From M3007 sp046160625 (GTDB taxonomy: Bacteria; Bacteroidota; Bacteroidia; Chitinophagales; Saprospiraceae), in the NCBI GenBank assembly GCA_046160625.1, contig JBJXGZ010000032.1, forward strand, positions 1 through 64,000: a stretch of 64,000 nt of DNA, in the 5' to 3' direction. The notes beneath the pieces were generated by a model. The model saw only the letters and a list, made by a program, of their open reading frames with translations, did no database searches and was not told where the DNA came from. Below, piece by piece: positions 24,798 through 33,696 of this stretch. A program made the position numbers and the translations under genes. Numbering within the stretch: position 1 is the first letter of the stretch; each line of letters opens with the position of its first letter.

Positions 24798-27700
24798 TTA
24801 AATCTTTACGATCTTCAGCGTTTTTACCTCGCCGTTGCCAAAACGGACTCGGGCGATGTAAATGCCAGTCGGCAAGTCTGTCACGGGCAGGTCATTGGAA
24901 TACATTTCACCTGCAGGGATGTTTATACGGTGCAACACTGCGCCATTGGTTGCCGAAATGTCTATACTCACTTCGGTGTCGTATTGAATGGCATTCTTGA
25001 TTCGAAGGGTAGTCACCACTGGGTTTGGCGCGATGACGATACCATTTGAAGGCGTGAAGAAGACTTCGAGCGCGCGGATATCAGAGAAAGCCTGTTGTCC
25101 CATGCTGCTCAGGCGACGGATACGGTAGAAATTCCTGCCAATTATCGGTCTTTCATGCACGTAGATATACTCGTTCGGGTTTGTCGCATCTTGTTTGCCC
25201 ATGATGGTCTCCACATTGCCCCAGGTTTGCATGTCGGCAGAGTGTTGTACCGTGTAGGAATACTCTGTTGCCTCAGGAAGTGTAGTCCAATGTACCAGTA
25301 CCGATGTTCCGTTGGTTTGGTTTACGGTAAAGTTCATATGGAACCCGGGGCATCCAGGGGAGCCAGCAGGCAATACCATGATCATTACAATGTTTGATTC
25401 GAGGTAGGGGCAACCTGCACGACGAGCGCAACGCATATACTTGGCTGTCTCGAACAATGGGCCTGGCTGGTAGCTCTCACCCGTAGCGCCTGGAATAGGA
25501 ACCCAATTCGCAGGTGCCTGACCAATTTGGATAAACTGCAACCATTGATATTCCAACAAACCACTACCACCAGAAGGCGGTATAGTACCGACGATTGGAT
25601 CTGGTGTTTCGCCCTCACAGATAGTCTGGTTACAGCAAATTACGCCGGCATTGGTCACGTTATCGCAAATTGTGTGAATTCCTGCATCAAAACAAAGATC
25701 ATTTGGTTGACCTGCCACTATGGTAAATGGTTCGGTTTTGCCATTGGTCTTCACGTCGCTGTCTTTGCAATCGTTGTTGACCCAGTCTTTTTTCGTCCAT
25801 TGATACCCGGCTGGTTTACCGGTGAACATCAGGATATAAGTGCCCGGAGTGACGCAATCGAAATAGTAGTTGCCAGCACCGTTTGTAGTTGTGGTACCAA
25901 CAGTCACGTCGTCAGCATTGCCAAAAATACCATCAGGACCTGCTTTCATAAGCATGACCGTAATGTTGGGCACCCCAATTTCAAGCGTGGGATGTTGGAA
26001 GCCGTTCTGATCATCATCGTACCAAACCCAGTCGCCGATTTTGATGCCATTGTTGGTGGAACCGATGGTGACAGAAGCAGTTGCAGTGCAATTGTTTGCA
26101 TCTTTTACTGTCACGGTGTAAGTGCCTGCAGGCAAGTTCACAGCAGTAGCCGTAGTTTCACCATTGCTCCAGGTATAGGTGTAGGCTGGTGTACCGCCCG
26201 AAACGCTTGCCATTGCACTGCCCGGAGTTGAACAGTTGGCATTGGTAGAAGCCGTGATGACCACATTGGGAGCCAGCGAAGCCGCAATACTGACAACTGC
26301 TGTGGCAGTACAACCAGCAGCATCCGTGACCGTTGCAGTGTAGGTGCCGGCCGATAGATTGCTCACGGTAGCAGTCGTACTCATGCCTGGGTTATTCCAT
26401 TTGTAGGTGTATGGGCTTGTGCCTCCAGAGGCTGACACTGTGGCCGAACCCGTATTGCTGCCGCATGCCGATGGGCTGCTGCCAGAAATAAAGGCTGTAG
26501 GTGCGCCAGGCTGAAGTATGGTTGCCATTCCAACTGCTTTACAACCATTGACATCCGTTACGGTCACACTGTGCGTACCTGGAGGAAGGTTCGTTGCAGT
26601 GGGGGATGTTTGGTTGTTTGCCGAAGGAGACCATAGAAAAGTATAAGGCCCCGTTGAGCCACTAGCCATTGCGGTGGCAGTGCCGCCGGCAATACATGTT
26701 GCATGTAAATTAACGGTTACGTTTAGGCTAGGCCCTTGCGTTTGAAGGATGGTCACCAGAGCAATACCCACACAACCTGAGGCGTCCGTTACGGTTACGC
26801 TGTGTTGTCCAGCCAAAAGCCCTGTGGCATTGGCCGTTAATTGACCGTTATCCCATTGGAATGTGTATGGAGGAATACCGCCGGTGGCTGAGGCAGAAGC
26901 CGTGCCGCCTGTCAAACAGGTTGCTGGCCCTGTAGCAGTTGCCGTTGGGATGAGCGGTGGGGCAGGCACTATGGTTACCATGCCAATACCTTGGCATCCG
27001 TTAGTGATGTCAACCACAGTAACCTTGTGTGGCCCAGCGGAGAGATTAGTCGCCGTTGCAGTGGTGTTGCCATTATCCCATGAGTAAGCGTAGTTGCCAG
27101 ATCCGCCACTTACGGTGGCCGTAGCGCTCCCCCCGACTATACATCCAGCAGGCACGGTTGGAGTCACATTGACAATCAAGGCGCTACTATTACTTAAAAC
27201 AATGATGCTTTTAGAACAGGTACAGCCATTGGCATCCGTCACCGTCACAGAATAAGTGCCAGCAGGGACGGCAATGCTTGGGCTGGATTGCCCGTTACTC
27301 CAATTGTAATTGTAAGGTTGGGTGCCACCAGTAGCGGTAATGGTGGCGGTGCCATTCAAGCCGCAGTTGGCAGGGATAGACGAGGGCGTACAGACCAATA
27401 ACGCAGGCTGGACCAATGTTGCAGATGCTATATTGGTACATCCGGTACCCAAATCTGTCACCGTCACGGTATACGTGCCCGGACCCAGATTGATGATATC
27501 GGCAGTCGTACCGCCATTGCTCCAAATGTAAGCATAAGGGCCGACACCCGACATCACGCTAACGTGTATCCAGCCATTGTTGGCGCCGAAGCAAGTGATT
27601 TGATGATAAATAGAATCCATCAGCCAAATCCCTTCGTCCCAGAAACCAACCTCACAGAAATCTTTGGCCGTACAGCCATTTGCATCTGTAACTGTCACCG

Positions 27701-28190
27701 TATAAGTGCCCTGTGTAAGCCCTGTGATTGATGGTGTCACCGCACCATTGCTCCATAGATAGGAGTAAGGAGGGGTTCCATTGCTTGGAACTGCTGCGGC
27801 CGTACCATCCGGTACAAAACCACAAATTTGGCTGTTACAGTACACATCAACCCCCAAAGCAGGTGGTTGTGTGATGGTGATGCAACCCGTGCCAAAGGCA
27901 AGGTCAATGTCTGTTACCGTGACACAATAGTTGCCCGGTGCAAGGTTTGTAATTGTTTGGGTGGTAGCACCGTTGCTCCAAAGGTAAGTGTAGGGAAACC
28001 AGCCGCCGGATGGGGTGGCTGTTGCGGTGCCGTTGTTGAAACCAGAACAGGATACATTGGTACCTGTTACGGTGACTTGGAATTGCGCCTGTGATAAGGC
28101 GGGCAGGAAAAATGCCAGCAAAAAGACAAGGGGAGTAATTCGATTTTTGAGATAGGTTGCGGTAGACGTTTGTCCCATGGGAAACAACAT
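24798..28190 (-). CDS. SprB-repeat surface protein with type IX secretion C-terminal domain
   Basis: Large exported protein (1130 aa from the ATG at 28190; a second ATG at 28178 is equally possible). After the signal peptide come nine SprB-type repeats of about 75-90 residues, each with a GGT-PY-Y-WSNG core and ending GTYTVTVTDANGC. Then an SdrD/B-like domain (IGDWVWYDDDQNGFQ, Ca-type DDDQNG), an immunoglobulin-like and a fibronectin-like region, and a C-terminal T9SS sorting domain (APNPVVTTLRIKN ... LPTGIYIARVRFGNGEVKTLKIVKI). Family members are adhesins or gliding-associated surface proteins. Repeats 5-9 are more alike than the first four, suggesting recent expansion. Confidence 0.88.
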   Translation of the reverse strand: MLFPMGQTSTATYLKNRITPLVFLLAFFLPALSQAQFQVTVTGTNVSCSGFNNGTATATPSGGWFPYTYLWSNGATTQTITNLAPGNYCVTVTDIDLAFGTGCITITQPPALGVDVYCNSQICGFVPDGTAAAVPSNGTPPYSYLWSNGAVTPSITGLTQGTYTVTVTDANGCTAKDFCEVGFWDEGIWLMDSIYHQITCFGANNGWIHVSVMSGVGPYAYIWSNGGTTADIINLGPGTYTVTVTDLGTGCTNIASATLVQPALLVCTPSSIPANCGLNGTATITATGGTQPYNYNWSNGQSSPSIAVPAGTYSVTVTDANGCTCSKSIIVLSNSSALIVNVTPTVPAGCIVGGSATATVSGGSGNYAYSWDNGNTTATATNLSAGPHKVTVVDITNGCQGIGMVTIVPAPPLIPTATATGPATCLTGGTASASATGGIPPYTFQWDNGQLTANATGLLAGQHSVTVTDASGCVGIALVTILQTQGPSLNVTVNLHATCIAGGTATAMASGSTGPYTFLWSPSANNQTSPTATNLPPGTHSVTVTDVNGCKAVGMATILQPGAPTAFISGSSPSACGSNTGSATVSASGGTSPYTYKWNNPGMSTTATVSNLSAGTYTATVTDAAGCTATAVVSIAASLAPNVVITASTNANCSTPGSAMASVSGGTPAYTYTWSNGETTATAVNLPAGTYTVTVKDANNCTATASVTIGSTNNGIKIGDWVWYDDDQNGFQHPTLEIGVPNITVMLMKAGPDGIFGNADDVTVGTTTTNGAGNYYFDCVTPGTYILMFTGKPAGYQWTKKDWVNNDCKDSDVKTNGKTEPFTIVAGQPNDLCFDAGIHTICDNVTNAGVICCNQTICEGETPDPIVGTIPPSGGSGLLEYQWLQFIQIGQAPANWVPIPGATGESYQPGPLFETAKYMRCARRAGCPYLESNIVMIMVLPAGSPGCPGFHMNFTVNQTNGTSVLVHWTTLPEATEYSYTVQHSADMQTWGNVETIMGKQDATNPNEYIYVHERPIIGRNFYRIRRLSSMGQQAFSDIRALEVFFTPSNGIVIAPNPVVTTLRIKNAIQYDTEVSIDISATNGAVLHRINIPAGEMYSNDLPVTDLPTGIYIARVRFGNGEVKTLKIVKI

Positions 28191-28703
28191 TTTTTTAAAT
28201 TGTAATCGGATATTTTTGACACTCAGGATTAAACGCGACAAAAGCCGAGCCACATAACAGTGATGACCCGAATTTTTGTTCGTAGACGAGGGGAAGGATT
28301 GAAAAAGGCGAGAGATTAAAAACTTTGGCGTCTTATGCTGAGCAAAAGTAGACTCTTTTGTAGTGAATATCTTGTTCTATTGGTGTTATTTTTTTCCGAA
28401 AGTGGGTTTGTGTCGGGTAGATTGCGGTTGAGGTCGGCCGTTTATGTGGAAGGCCACCGAGTTACGTAATCTAATTTGTGTCAATACTTTAGCGCAGATT
28501 TCGTCGTCATATCGAATGGAATAAAAAAAACAGCGGTCATCTGGCGTTAAGTATTTGGCTTTCCCTCCGGTTCCTCCACCCTTTTCGATGACAAATCCTG
28601 AACATACATGTAGTTTTGCGCCTTTACCCGCCATAGCTTTCCTGCCCACCAAGTCTCGGCAGGCGGGAGCAAGGCGGGTTCACCCACTCACTCATTCATA
28701 TTG
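28191..28703. promoter_or_regulatory. 513-bp divergent intergenic region
   Basis: Separates the minus-strand SprB gene from the plus-strand isomerase. It holds a minus-strand TACTTTTG -7 element at 28343-28350 and a plus-strand TAGTTTTG at 28611-28618, the latter followed by a nested hairpin in the leader of the isomerase (outer arms ACCCGCC 28626-28632 / GGCGGGT 28673-28679, inner arms CCTGCC / GGCAGG). I find no credible gene in it. Confidence 0.5.
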
Positions 28704-29690
28704 ATGGATAAAATGATCGCCCGCTTTCCGGCCCAGTTGGGGGAAGCCCTCGAAATTGCCCAAAAAATTGTACTGAAAAAACACAGTTCTCCCTTTCGTT
28801 CGGTCTTTATCTCTGGACTTGGCGGCAGTGGTATTGGCGGTGGATTTGTGCAGGATTTTGTGCGTACATCCTGCAAACTTCCTGTGGTAGTTAGCAAAGG
28901 CTACCAGGCACCCACGTGGGTGAACAAACACACGCTCGCCATCTGCTCTTCCTACAGTGGCAACACAGAAGAAACGCTCAGCACTTTTGAGCAACTGACC
29001 CGCACCGGGGCGAAAATCGTCTGCATCGCTTCCGGGGGCAAACTCATCGAACTGGCAAAAAAACACGGATATGATTATGTGCAATTACCGGGTGGATGGA
29101 GCAGTCCGCGGGCTTGCCTGGGTTATTCAGTCGTGGCGCAATTGGGCGTTTTCCGTGCCGCTAAACTTATTCCTGGCAAATTGCTGAACAACGTGGCCAC
29201 CGCCCAAAAACGCCTCACCCAAGATCAGACCTCTATCCAAAAACACGCCCGCAAAATCGCCGGATTCCTCGTCGGCAAAACCCCTGTGCTCTACATCGCC
29301 GATCATGCAGAAGCGGTGGCTGTACGCTGGCGGCAACAGATCAACGAGAATGCAAAAATGCTTTGCTGGCATCATGTAATCCCCGAAATGAACCACAACG
29401 AACTGGTGGGCTGGCGCGACCAACGCCCAGATGTGGCCGTGATCTGGCTTCGCAACCACGATGATTATCAACGCACTGCGATCCGAACGGACATCAATAA
29501 AGACATTGTGGAACATTACACCCAGACTTCCATCGAGGTCTTTTCTAAAGGGAAATCACAAATTGAAAAAGCCCTTTGGTTGGTTCATTTGGGTGATTGG
29601 GTGTCGGTCTATCTGGCTGAACTGCGTAAGGTGGATCCTGTGGAAATCAAGGTAATCGAGTTTTTGAAGGGTGAATTGGGGAAGGTGTAG
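28704..29690 (+). CDS. bifunctional phosphoglucose/phosphomannose isomerase
   Basis: Cytosolic sugar-phosphate isomerase interconverting glucose-6-P or mannose-6-P with fructose-6-P. The 328-residue length, the SIS-domain motifs VFISGLGGSGIGGGF and AICSSYSGNTEETLSTFEQ, the PRACLGYS stretch and the ENAKMLCWHHVIPEMNHNELVGW active-site segment match the archaeal/Bacteroidota pgi/pmi family. Start at the ATG at 28704; a TTG directly before it extends the ORF by one codon. It has its own leader with a hairpin and is followed by a strong terminator. Confidence 0.9.
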   Translation: MDKMIARFPAQLGEALEIAQKIVLKKHSSPFRSVFISGLGGSGIGGGFVQDFVRTSCKLPVVVSKGYQAPTWVNKHTLAICSSYSGNTEETLSTFEQLTRTGAKIVCIASGGKLIELAKKHGYDYVQLPGGWSSPRACLGYSVVAQLGVFRAAKLIPGKLLNNVATAQKRLTQDQTSIQKHARKIAGFLVGKTPVLYIADHAEAVAVRWRQQINENAKMLCWHHVIPEMNHNELVGWRDQRPDVAVIWLRNHDDYQRTAIRTDINKDIVEHYTQTSIEVFSKGKSQIEKALWLVHLGDWVSVYLAELRKVDPVEIKVIEFLKGELGKV

Positions 29691-29697
29691 ATTGTCT

Positions 29698-29732
29698 AAA
29701 CTTCCCGAAAGTTTAAAACTTTCGGGAAGTTC
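29698..29732. terminator. bidirectional terminator
   Basis: Arms AAACTTCCCGAAAGTTT / AAACTTTCGGGAAGTT meet almost without a loop, between the convergent isomerase and lipase-like genes. Related in design to the palindrome at 1-28. Confidence 0.7.
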
Positions 29733-29739
29733 CCGTTAA

Positions 29740-31194
29740 TCAACGCCGCACCACCAATTTCTCAGCCCAAAATTCCCCTTTTGTAAAAAACCGAACAAGG
29801 TAAACACCGCTCGGCACCTCCGAAATATTCAATGAATGCGAACCCGCGCTGAGTCGAGCCGTTTGCATTAATTTCCCGTTGAAATCCACAATTTCAAGCC
29901 GACCGTCAGAAGGCAAGTCTTGAAGAAATAACATGTCCTGAGCTGGATTTGGCGAAATGCGCAATTGCAGATTGTTTCCATCAACGATCCCCACCGTTCC
30001 AATTTGCTGATAACCAAGGAAAAAGATCAATGTACTTGTCATAGCGGGCACGTAGCATTCGCCGTGGTTTGCGGTGGGCATTACGTCGCTGATGGCAAAA
30101 TTCGTTACACCAGCAGACAAGAATGAATCACGTGCGAGCAGGCTATTTCGGTAAGGCACCTGATCGTCTTCCATGCAATAGAAAAGCCTGAATGGGGCGA
30201 TAGGCAGCCAATTTCCATCATAAGTATCGTTGGCGTTGAGGGCCAGATTGATGGGATGAACAGGGTTGGCTTGAATATCCTGCACGATGCTTTGCTGCAA
30301 CATTCTAAATGGCCGTGACGAGCCCTCGTTGTCAATTAGGGTTGTAATCAACTGGCTATTCAAAGTGGATAGCGTGATTTGGCCCTCATAAAATTGCTGA
30401 ATGAGCGTGGCATAAATTGGTTTGAAAACCTCCGTCAAGTCAGCAAACAGATTTCCGTACACTGTCTGGTACGACAAGGCTGTATTTGGAATATAAGCAG
30501 GGTAATAATACACCGCATCCGTCAGGATCAAATCGCGCATCACCCCGGAAATGCTGTAAGGGCCTGACATAGGTGCGGCAGCGGTCACTTGGAATTCCTC
30601 TGCAGGGTCTTGCTCAATGGCGCGGTGTAAGGCCATGGCCCCATGCCCGCCCTGAGAATAGCCAGTGATGAACAGCTGATTGTTCGTAACGACTTGGTTT
30701 TGTTGAAAGAACTCAACGCCTGCACGCAGCATATCCATCGCTGCCCAAGCCTCGCTTTCGGCATGGACATAGGGGTGAAAACCTTTGGAGGTATTTCCCA
30801 AGCCAAGATAATCCGGCAAAAAAGCCACATACCCCAAACCGGCAAACAATAGCCCTACTTTTCCCTCCCCACCTGAAACTACATTGATGGAAGGTACATC
30901 CTGCTTCGAGCCAGAAGTCCCGTGCTGGTACACCAGACGCGGGTAAATGCGGGAAGGATTGTCCGGCACGGAGAGCAGCCCCGACGCAGTGTCCAGCAGC
31001 CCATGCACACTTTTAGTAGTGTAGGTGATGCGGTAATATTTCGCACCGTACTGGATAAAGGGCAGGTTGTCGAACTCCGCTAATAACTCGGCTTTGGTTT
31101 TTTGACCAAGCAAGGTTGAAGAGACGAGGTTTTGGCTGAAAAGTGGGGCATTGAAGGCCATAGCCAACAACAAAATGACGATTGAATTTTTCAT
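29740..31194 (-). CDS. secreted lipase-like alpha/beta hydrolase with T9SS domain
   Basis: A 484-residue exported hydrolase. Signal peptide 1-20 (MKNSIVILLLAMAF, start at 31194; the longer frame enters the upstream repeat). The fold carries the nucleophile elbow GYSQGGHGAM (serine near 190), an oxyanion region around YQHGTSGS, and a late His in TANHGECY, resembling secretory lipases (LIP family, PF03583). The last 75 residues are a type IX sorting domain (ISPNPAQDMLFLQDL ... VPSGVYLVRFFTKGEFWAEKLVVRR). It should therefore act on extracellular esters or be surface-bound; the substrate is unknown. Confidence 0.85.
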   Translation of the reverse strand: MKNSIVILLLAMAFNAPLFSQNLVSSTLLGQKTKAELLAEFDNLPFIQYGAKYYRITYTTKSVHGLLDTASGLLSVPDNPSRIYPRLVYQHGTSGSKQDVPSINVVSGGEGKVGLLFAGLGYVAFLPDYLGLGNTSKGFHPYVHAESEAWAAMDMLRAGVEFFQQNQVVTNNQLFITGYSQGGHGAMALHRAIEQDPAEEFQVTAAAPMSGPYSISGVMRDLILTDAVYYYPAYIPNTALSYQTVYGNLFADLTEVFKPIYATLIQQFYEGQITLSTLNSQLITTLIDNEGSSRPFRMLQQSIVQDIQANPVHPINLALNANDTYDGNWLPIAPFRLFYCMEDDQVPYRNSLLARDSFLSAGVTNFAISDVMPTANHGECYVPAMTSTLIFFLGYQQIGTVGIVDGNNLQLRISPNPAQDMLFLQDLPSDGRLEIVDFNGKLMQTARLSAGSHSLNISEVPSGVYLVRFFTKGEFWAEKLVVRR

Positions 31195-31229
31195 AAAAAG
31201 CAATTTAAGGTAAGTAACCGAGCAAAATA

Positions 31230-31290
31230 AACCGCGGAGGCGCAAAGAATTGATTTTCACATACTTTGCGCCTCTGCGTCTCTGCGGTAA
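31230..31290. repeat. dispersed inverted repeat (CCGCAGAGG family), copy 3
   Basis: Left arm ACCGCGGAGGCGCAAAG, right arm CTTTGCGCCTCTGCG followed by TCTCTGCGGT, preceded by AAAATAA as in other copies. Located in the leader of the lipase-like gene. Confidence 0.7.
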
Positions 31291-31296
31291 TTGTTC

Positions 31297-31959
31297 TTAA
31301 GCACTTAGTTTCGATAACGCAACAATGTCCTTCACCTCCAAAATCTGTTTTTCATAGCCTTGAAGCGTAACATTAATCATTGCAAGTCCTAACTCGGAAA
31401 GTGTGGAAACAAAACCGGGTAGCAACAGTCGAAACGCAGGATAGAGCCAGGAAAGATATTTGTAGTAAGAAAGTGTGTTTTTCAGTCCAGGGGTTGGGTG
31501 CATATAGCCTGGTCGAAAACAGTAGACCTTTTTAAAAGGCAGTTTCAACAAGTCGTTTTCGGTTTTGCCCTTCACCCTTGCCCACATGCTCCGGCCTTTT
31601 TCGGTGCTGTCTGTGGCACTTCCTGACACGTAACAAAAAGTCATTCCAGTGTTATGTCGGCAGACTGATTCAGCAAAATGAAGCGTCAATGTGTGTGTCA
31701 TTTTAAAATAATCGGCCTCGTTCATCCCAACGGACGAAACGCCGAGACAGAAAAAACAGGCATCGTAATCAGCCAGTTGCGACGCCACTGCACTCAAATC
31801 AAAGAAATCTGAGTGCAGTATTTCTTTTAATTTCGGATGGTTCACACCGCAAGGCTTTCGGTTTACGACCAAAACCGATTCAATCTGCGGGTGCTGCAAA
31901 CATTCATGCAATACACCTTCGCCCACCATGCCGGTACTTCCTGTTATGATTACGTTCAT
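31297..31959 (-). CDS. NAD(P)-binding epimerase-like oxidoreductase
   Basis: A 220-residue Rossmann protein with the nucleotide-binding motif ITGSTGMVGEGVL at the N-terminus, SVLVVNRKP at the end of strand two, and FCYVSGSATDSTEKGRSMWARVKGKTEN, in which S..K-type residues replace the usual YxxxK. It belongs to the atypical short NAD(P)H-binding group (NmrA/YwnB-like). The C-terminal part is hydrophobic. Substrate unknown. It ends 103 bp from the lipase-like gene and is followed upstream by PolX on the same strand. Confidence 0.78.
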   Translation of the reverse strand: MNVIITGSTGMVGEGVLHECLQHPQIESVLVVNRKPCGVNHPKLKEILHSDFFDLSAVASQLADYDACFFCLGVSSVGMNEADYFKMTHTLTLHFAESVCRHNTGMTFCYVSGSATDSTEKGRSMWARVKGKTENDLLKLPFKKVYCFRPGYMHPTPGLKNTLSYYKYLSWLYPAFRLLLPGFVSTLSELGLAMINVTLQGYEKQILEVKDIVALSKLSA

Positions 31960-32034
31960 GCTACCATAATGTCGCCGCGATGCGGCTTTTTTGATTGTTT
32001 TGGGAGGTTCACTCTAATGGATTTGAATAATATC

Positions 32035-33696
32035 CTAATTTCCAAATATCTCAACCCCCGCATTCAAACACCCCGCTGCCGTCAACCCTCCCTTCCCAGC
32101 CACCATCACACCATATCGGGTGTGCAAAATACCGTCTTTACTGTGCGCATCCGGGTTGATGCTGATGCGAATTCCATGTGCCAATGCTTTGGGAATCAAT
32201 GTCCAATCAATATCCAGGCGGCGCGGGTGGGCGTTGAGTTCGATGCTGACTTTGTGTTTGGCGCAAGCTTCGAATACCGCATCCCAATCGAGCGGATACC
32301 CTTCGCGGCTGAGCAAAAGTCGCCCGGTCGGATGGCCGAGGATGGTAGTACATGGGTGTTCGATGGCCCGCACGACGCGCTCTGTTGCCTTCTCGATGTT
32401 CATCCGAAGATTGGAGTGGACTGAAGCGATAACGAAGTCAAACTGCTCCAACAGGGCATCGTCGTAATCGAGCGAGCCATCGTTCAGGATATCGCTTTCA
32501 ATTCCCTTAAATATTCGGAAGGGAGCCAGTTCGGTATTCAATTTTTCAATTTCTTCCATTTGCGCAAGCACCCGGTCAGGCTTGAGGCCATTGGCATAAA
32601 ATGCGGATTGACTGTGGTCTGTGATGCCTATGTACGAGTAACCAAGCGAACGGGTATGTTCACACATTTCGCAGAGCGTATGCAGTCCATCGCTGTAAGT
32701 AGTGTGGACATGGAGAATGCCTTTTAAGTCTTGATCCTGAATGAGTTGGGGTTGAATTTTTGCTTGTAAGATTTCTGTGTTTTCTCGCAGTTCGGGTACA
32801 ACAAAAGACCGCTTCGCCTTTTCAAAAACCGCTTCCTCGTTGGACAAGTTTTTGAAATCCACCCCGGGATTTTCTTGGACAAAAGTTTCCAGAAATGCCG
32901 GTGCTCCGGTGTGTTTAAACAATTTAGAACCCCATTCTTCCGGCAGGCATTGGTGCAAAACAACTGAAGCGCCCTCGCCCTTTTTCAGAATGATTTTTCC
33001 ATCTTCGCGTTTCGCTGCCACAAATTCTGAGCCTTCGAAAGCGCTCAAAACATCCCCGTCTAAAGCAGCCAGCACTTCAACGGATTCCACTACAGGGCAT
33101 CTGCGCCGCACTTCGCCGACGGGTGCAATTTGAATATTTTTACCCGCCGAAGCCATAGCGGAGGAGGGGGGATATTTGGATATTAGGAAATTGCACACTG
33201 CTTCGGCTTCGGCTAAGGCTGTGTCGAGGTGGAGCTTGCCTCGGCTGCTAAAGAAATAAGCGAGTTTGTTCTTGAGGTCTTCCTGCGTTTTCAAGCCAAA
33301 GCCCTTGTAGGCTACGAGGCGGTTTTCGTTGCAGGCGTACCAAAGCTCGCCAGGGTTTTCGATGCCCATTTCCTGCCACACTTGTCGCACTTTTTTAGGT
33401 CCGAAGCCGCCTATTTCAAGCATTTCGCGGACACCGACTGGGGTCTGGGCCCGATATTTTTCGAGGGTAGCCATTTGCCCGGTCTCCAGCAGTTTGCGGA
33501 TTTTTGCGGCAATAGCCGGGCCTACCCCTTTGATGCTTTTGAGTTCGGTATCAGATAATTCGGCCAGAGGCGAATCGAGTTTGCGCAGCGTGAGGTATGC
33601 GCTGGCGTAAGACCGTATACGAAAAGGGTCTTCTTCATGGAGTTCCATGAGGTTGGCGAGTTCGTCGAACGCGAGGGCTATTTGTTTGTTGGTCAT
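32035..33696 (-). CDS. polX: PolX-type DNA polymerase/PHP nuclease with degenerate polymerase site
   Basis: A 553-residue family-X protein: helix-hairpin-helix regions (about 45-150, e.g. IKGVGPAIAAKIRKLLETG), a polymerase-like core (about 150-280) and a C-terminal PHP domain (320-553). The PHP metal ligands are present (HVHTTYSDG at 329, GIESDIL, ASVHSNL, GHPTGRL, NPDAHS), so 3'-5' exonuclease or phosphoesterase activity is plausible. The polymerase motif normally GSxRRGKExxGDID reads GEVRRRCPVVESVEV (194-208), and the third Asp is also absent, so DNA synthesis is unlikely. The start ATG overlaps the stop of the upstream amidohydrolase (ATGA), indicating translational coupling. Confidence 0.85.
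   Translation of the reverse strand: MTNKQIALAFDELANLMELHEEDPFRIRSYASAYLTLRKLDSPLAELSDTELKSIKGVGPAIAAKIRKLLETGQMATLEKYRAQTPVGVREMLEIGGFGPKKVRQVWQEMGIENPGELWYACNENRLVAYKGFGLKTQEDLKNKLAYFFSSRGKLHLDTALAEAEAVCNFLISKYPPSSAMASAGKNIQIAPVGEVRRRCPVVESVEVLAALDGDVLSAFEGSEFVAAKREDGKIILKKGEGASVVLHQCLPEEWGSKLFKHTGAPAFLETFVQENPGVDFKNLSNEEAVFEKAKRSFVVPELRENTEILQAKIQPQLIQDQDLKGILHVHTTYSDGLHTLCEMCEHTRSLGYSYIGITDHSQSAFYANGLKPDRVLAQMEEIEKLNTELAPFRIFKGIESDILNDGSLDYDDALLEQFDFVIASVHSNLRMNIEKATERVVRAIEHPCTTILGHPTGRLLLSREGYPLDWDAVFEACAKHKVSIELNAHPRRLDIDWTLIPKALAHGIRISINPDAHSKDGILHTRYGVMVAGKGGLTAAGCLNAGVEIFGN

Noticed and set aside
24798..28190. Cell-surface repeats as an internal mobile element
   Set aside because: The repeats are in-frame protein domains (SprB type) and not DNA transposon sequence.
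28386..28652. 88-codon minus-strand frame in the intergenic region
   Set aside because: It overlaps a good plus-strand -7 element and a nested hairpin, has no recognisable motif and begins within repeat-like sequence.
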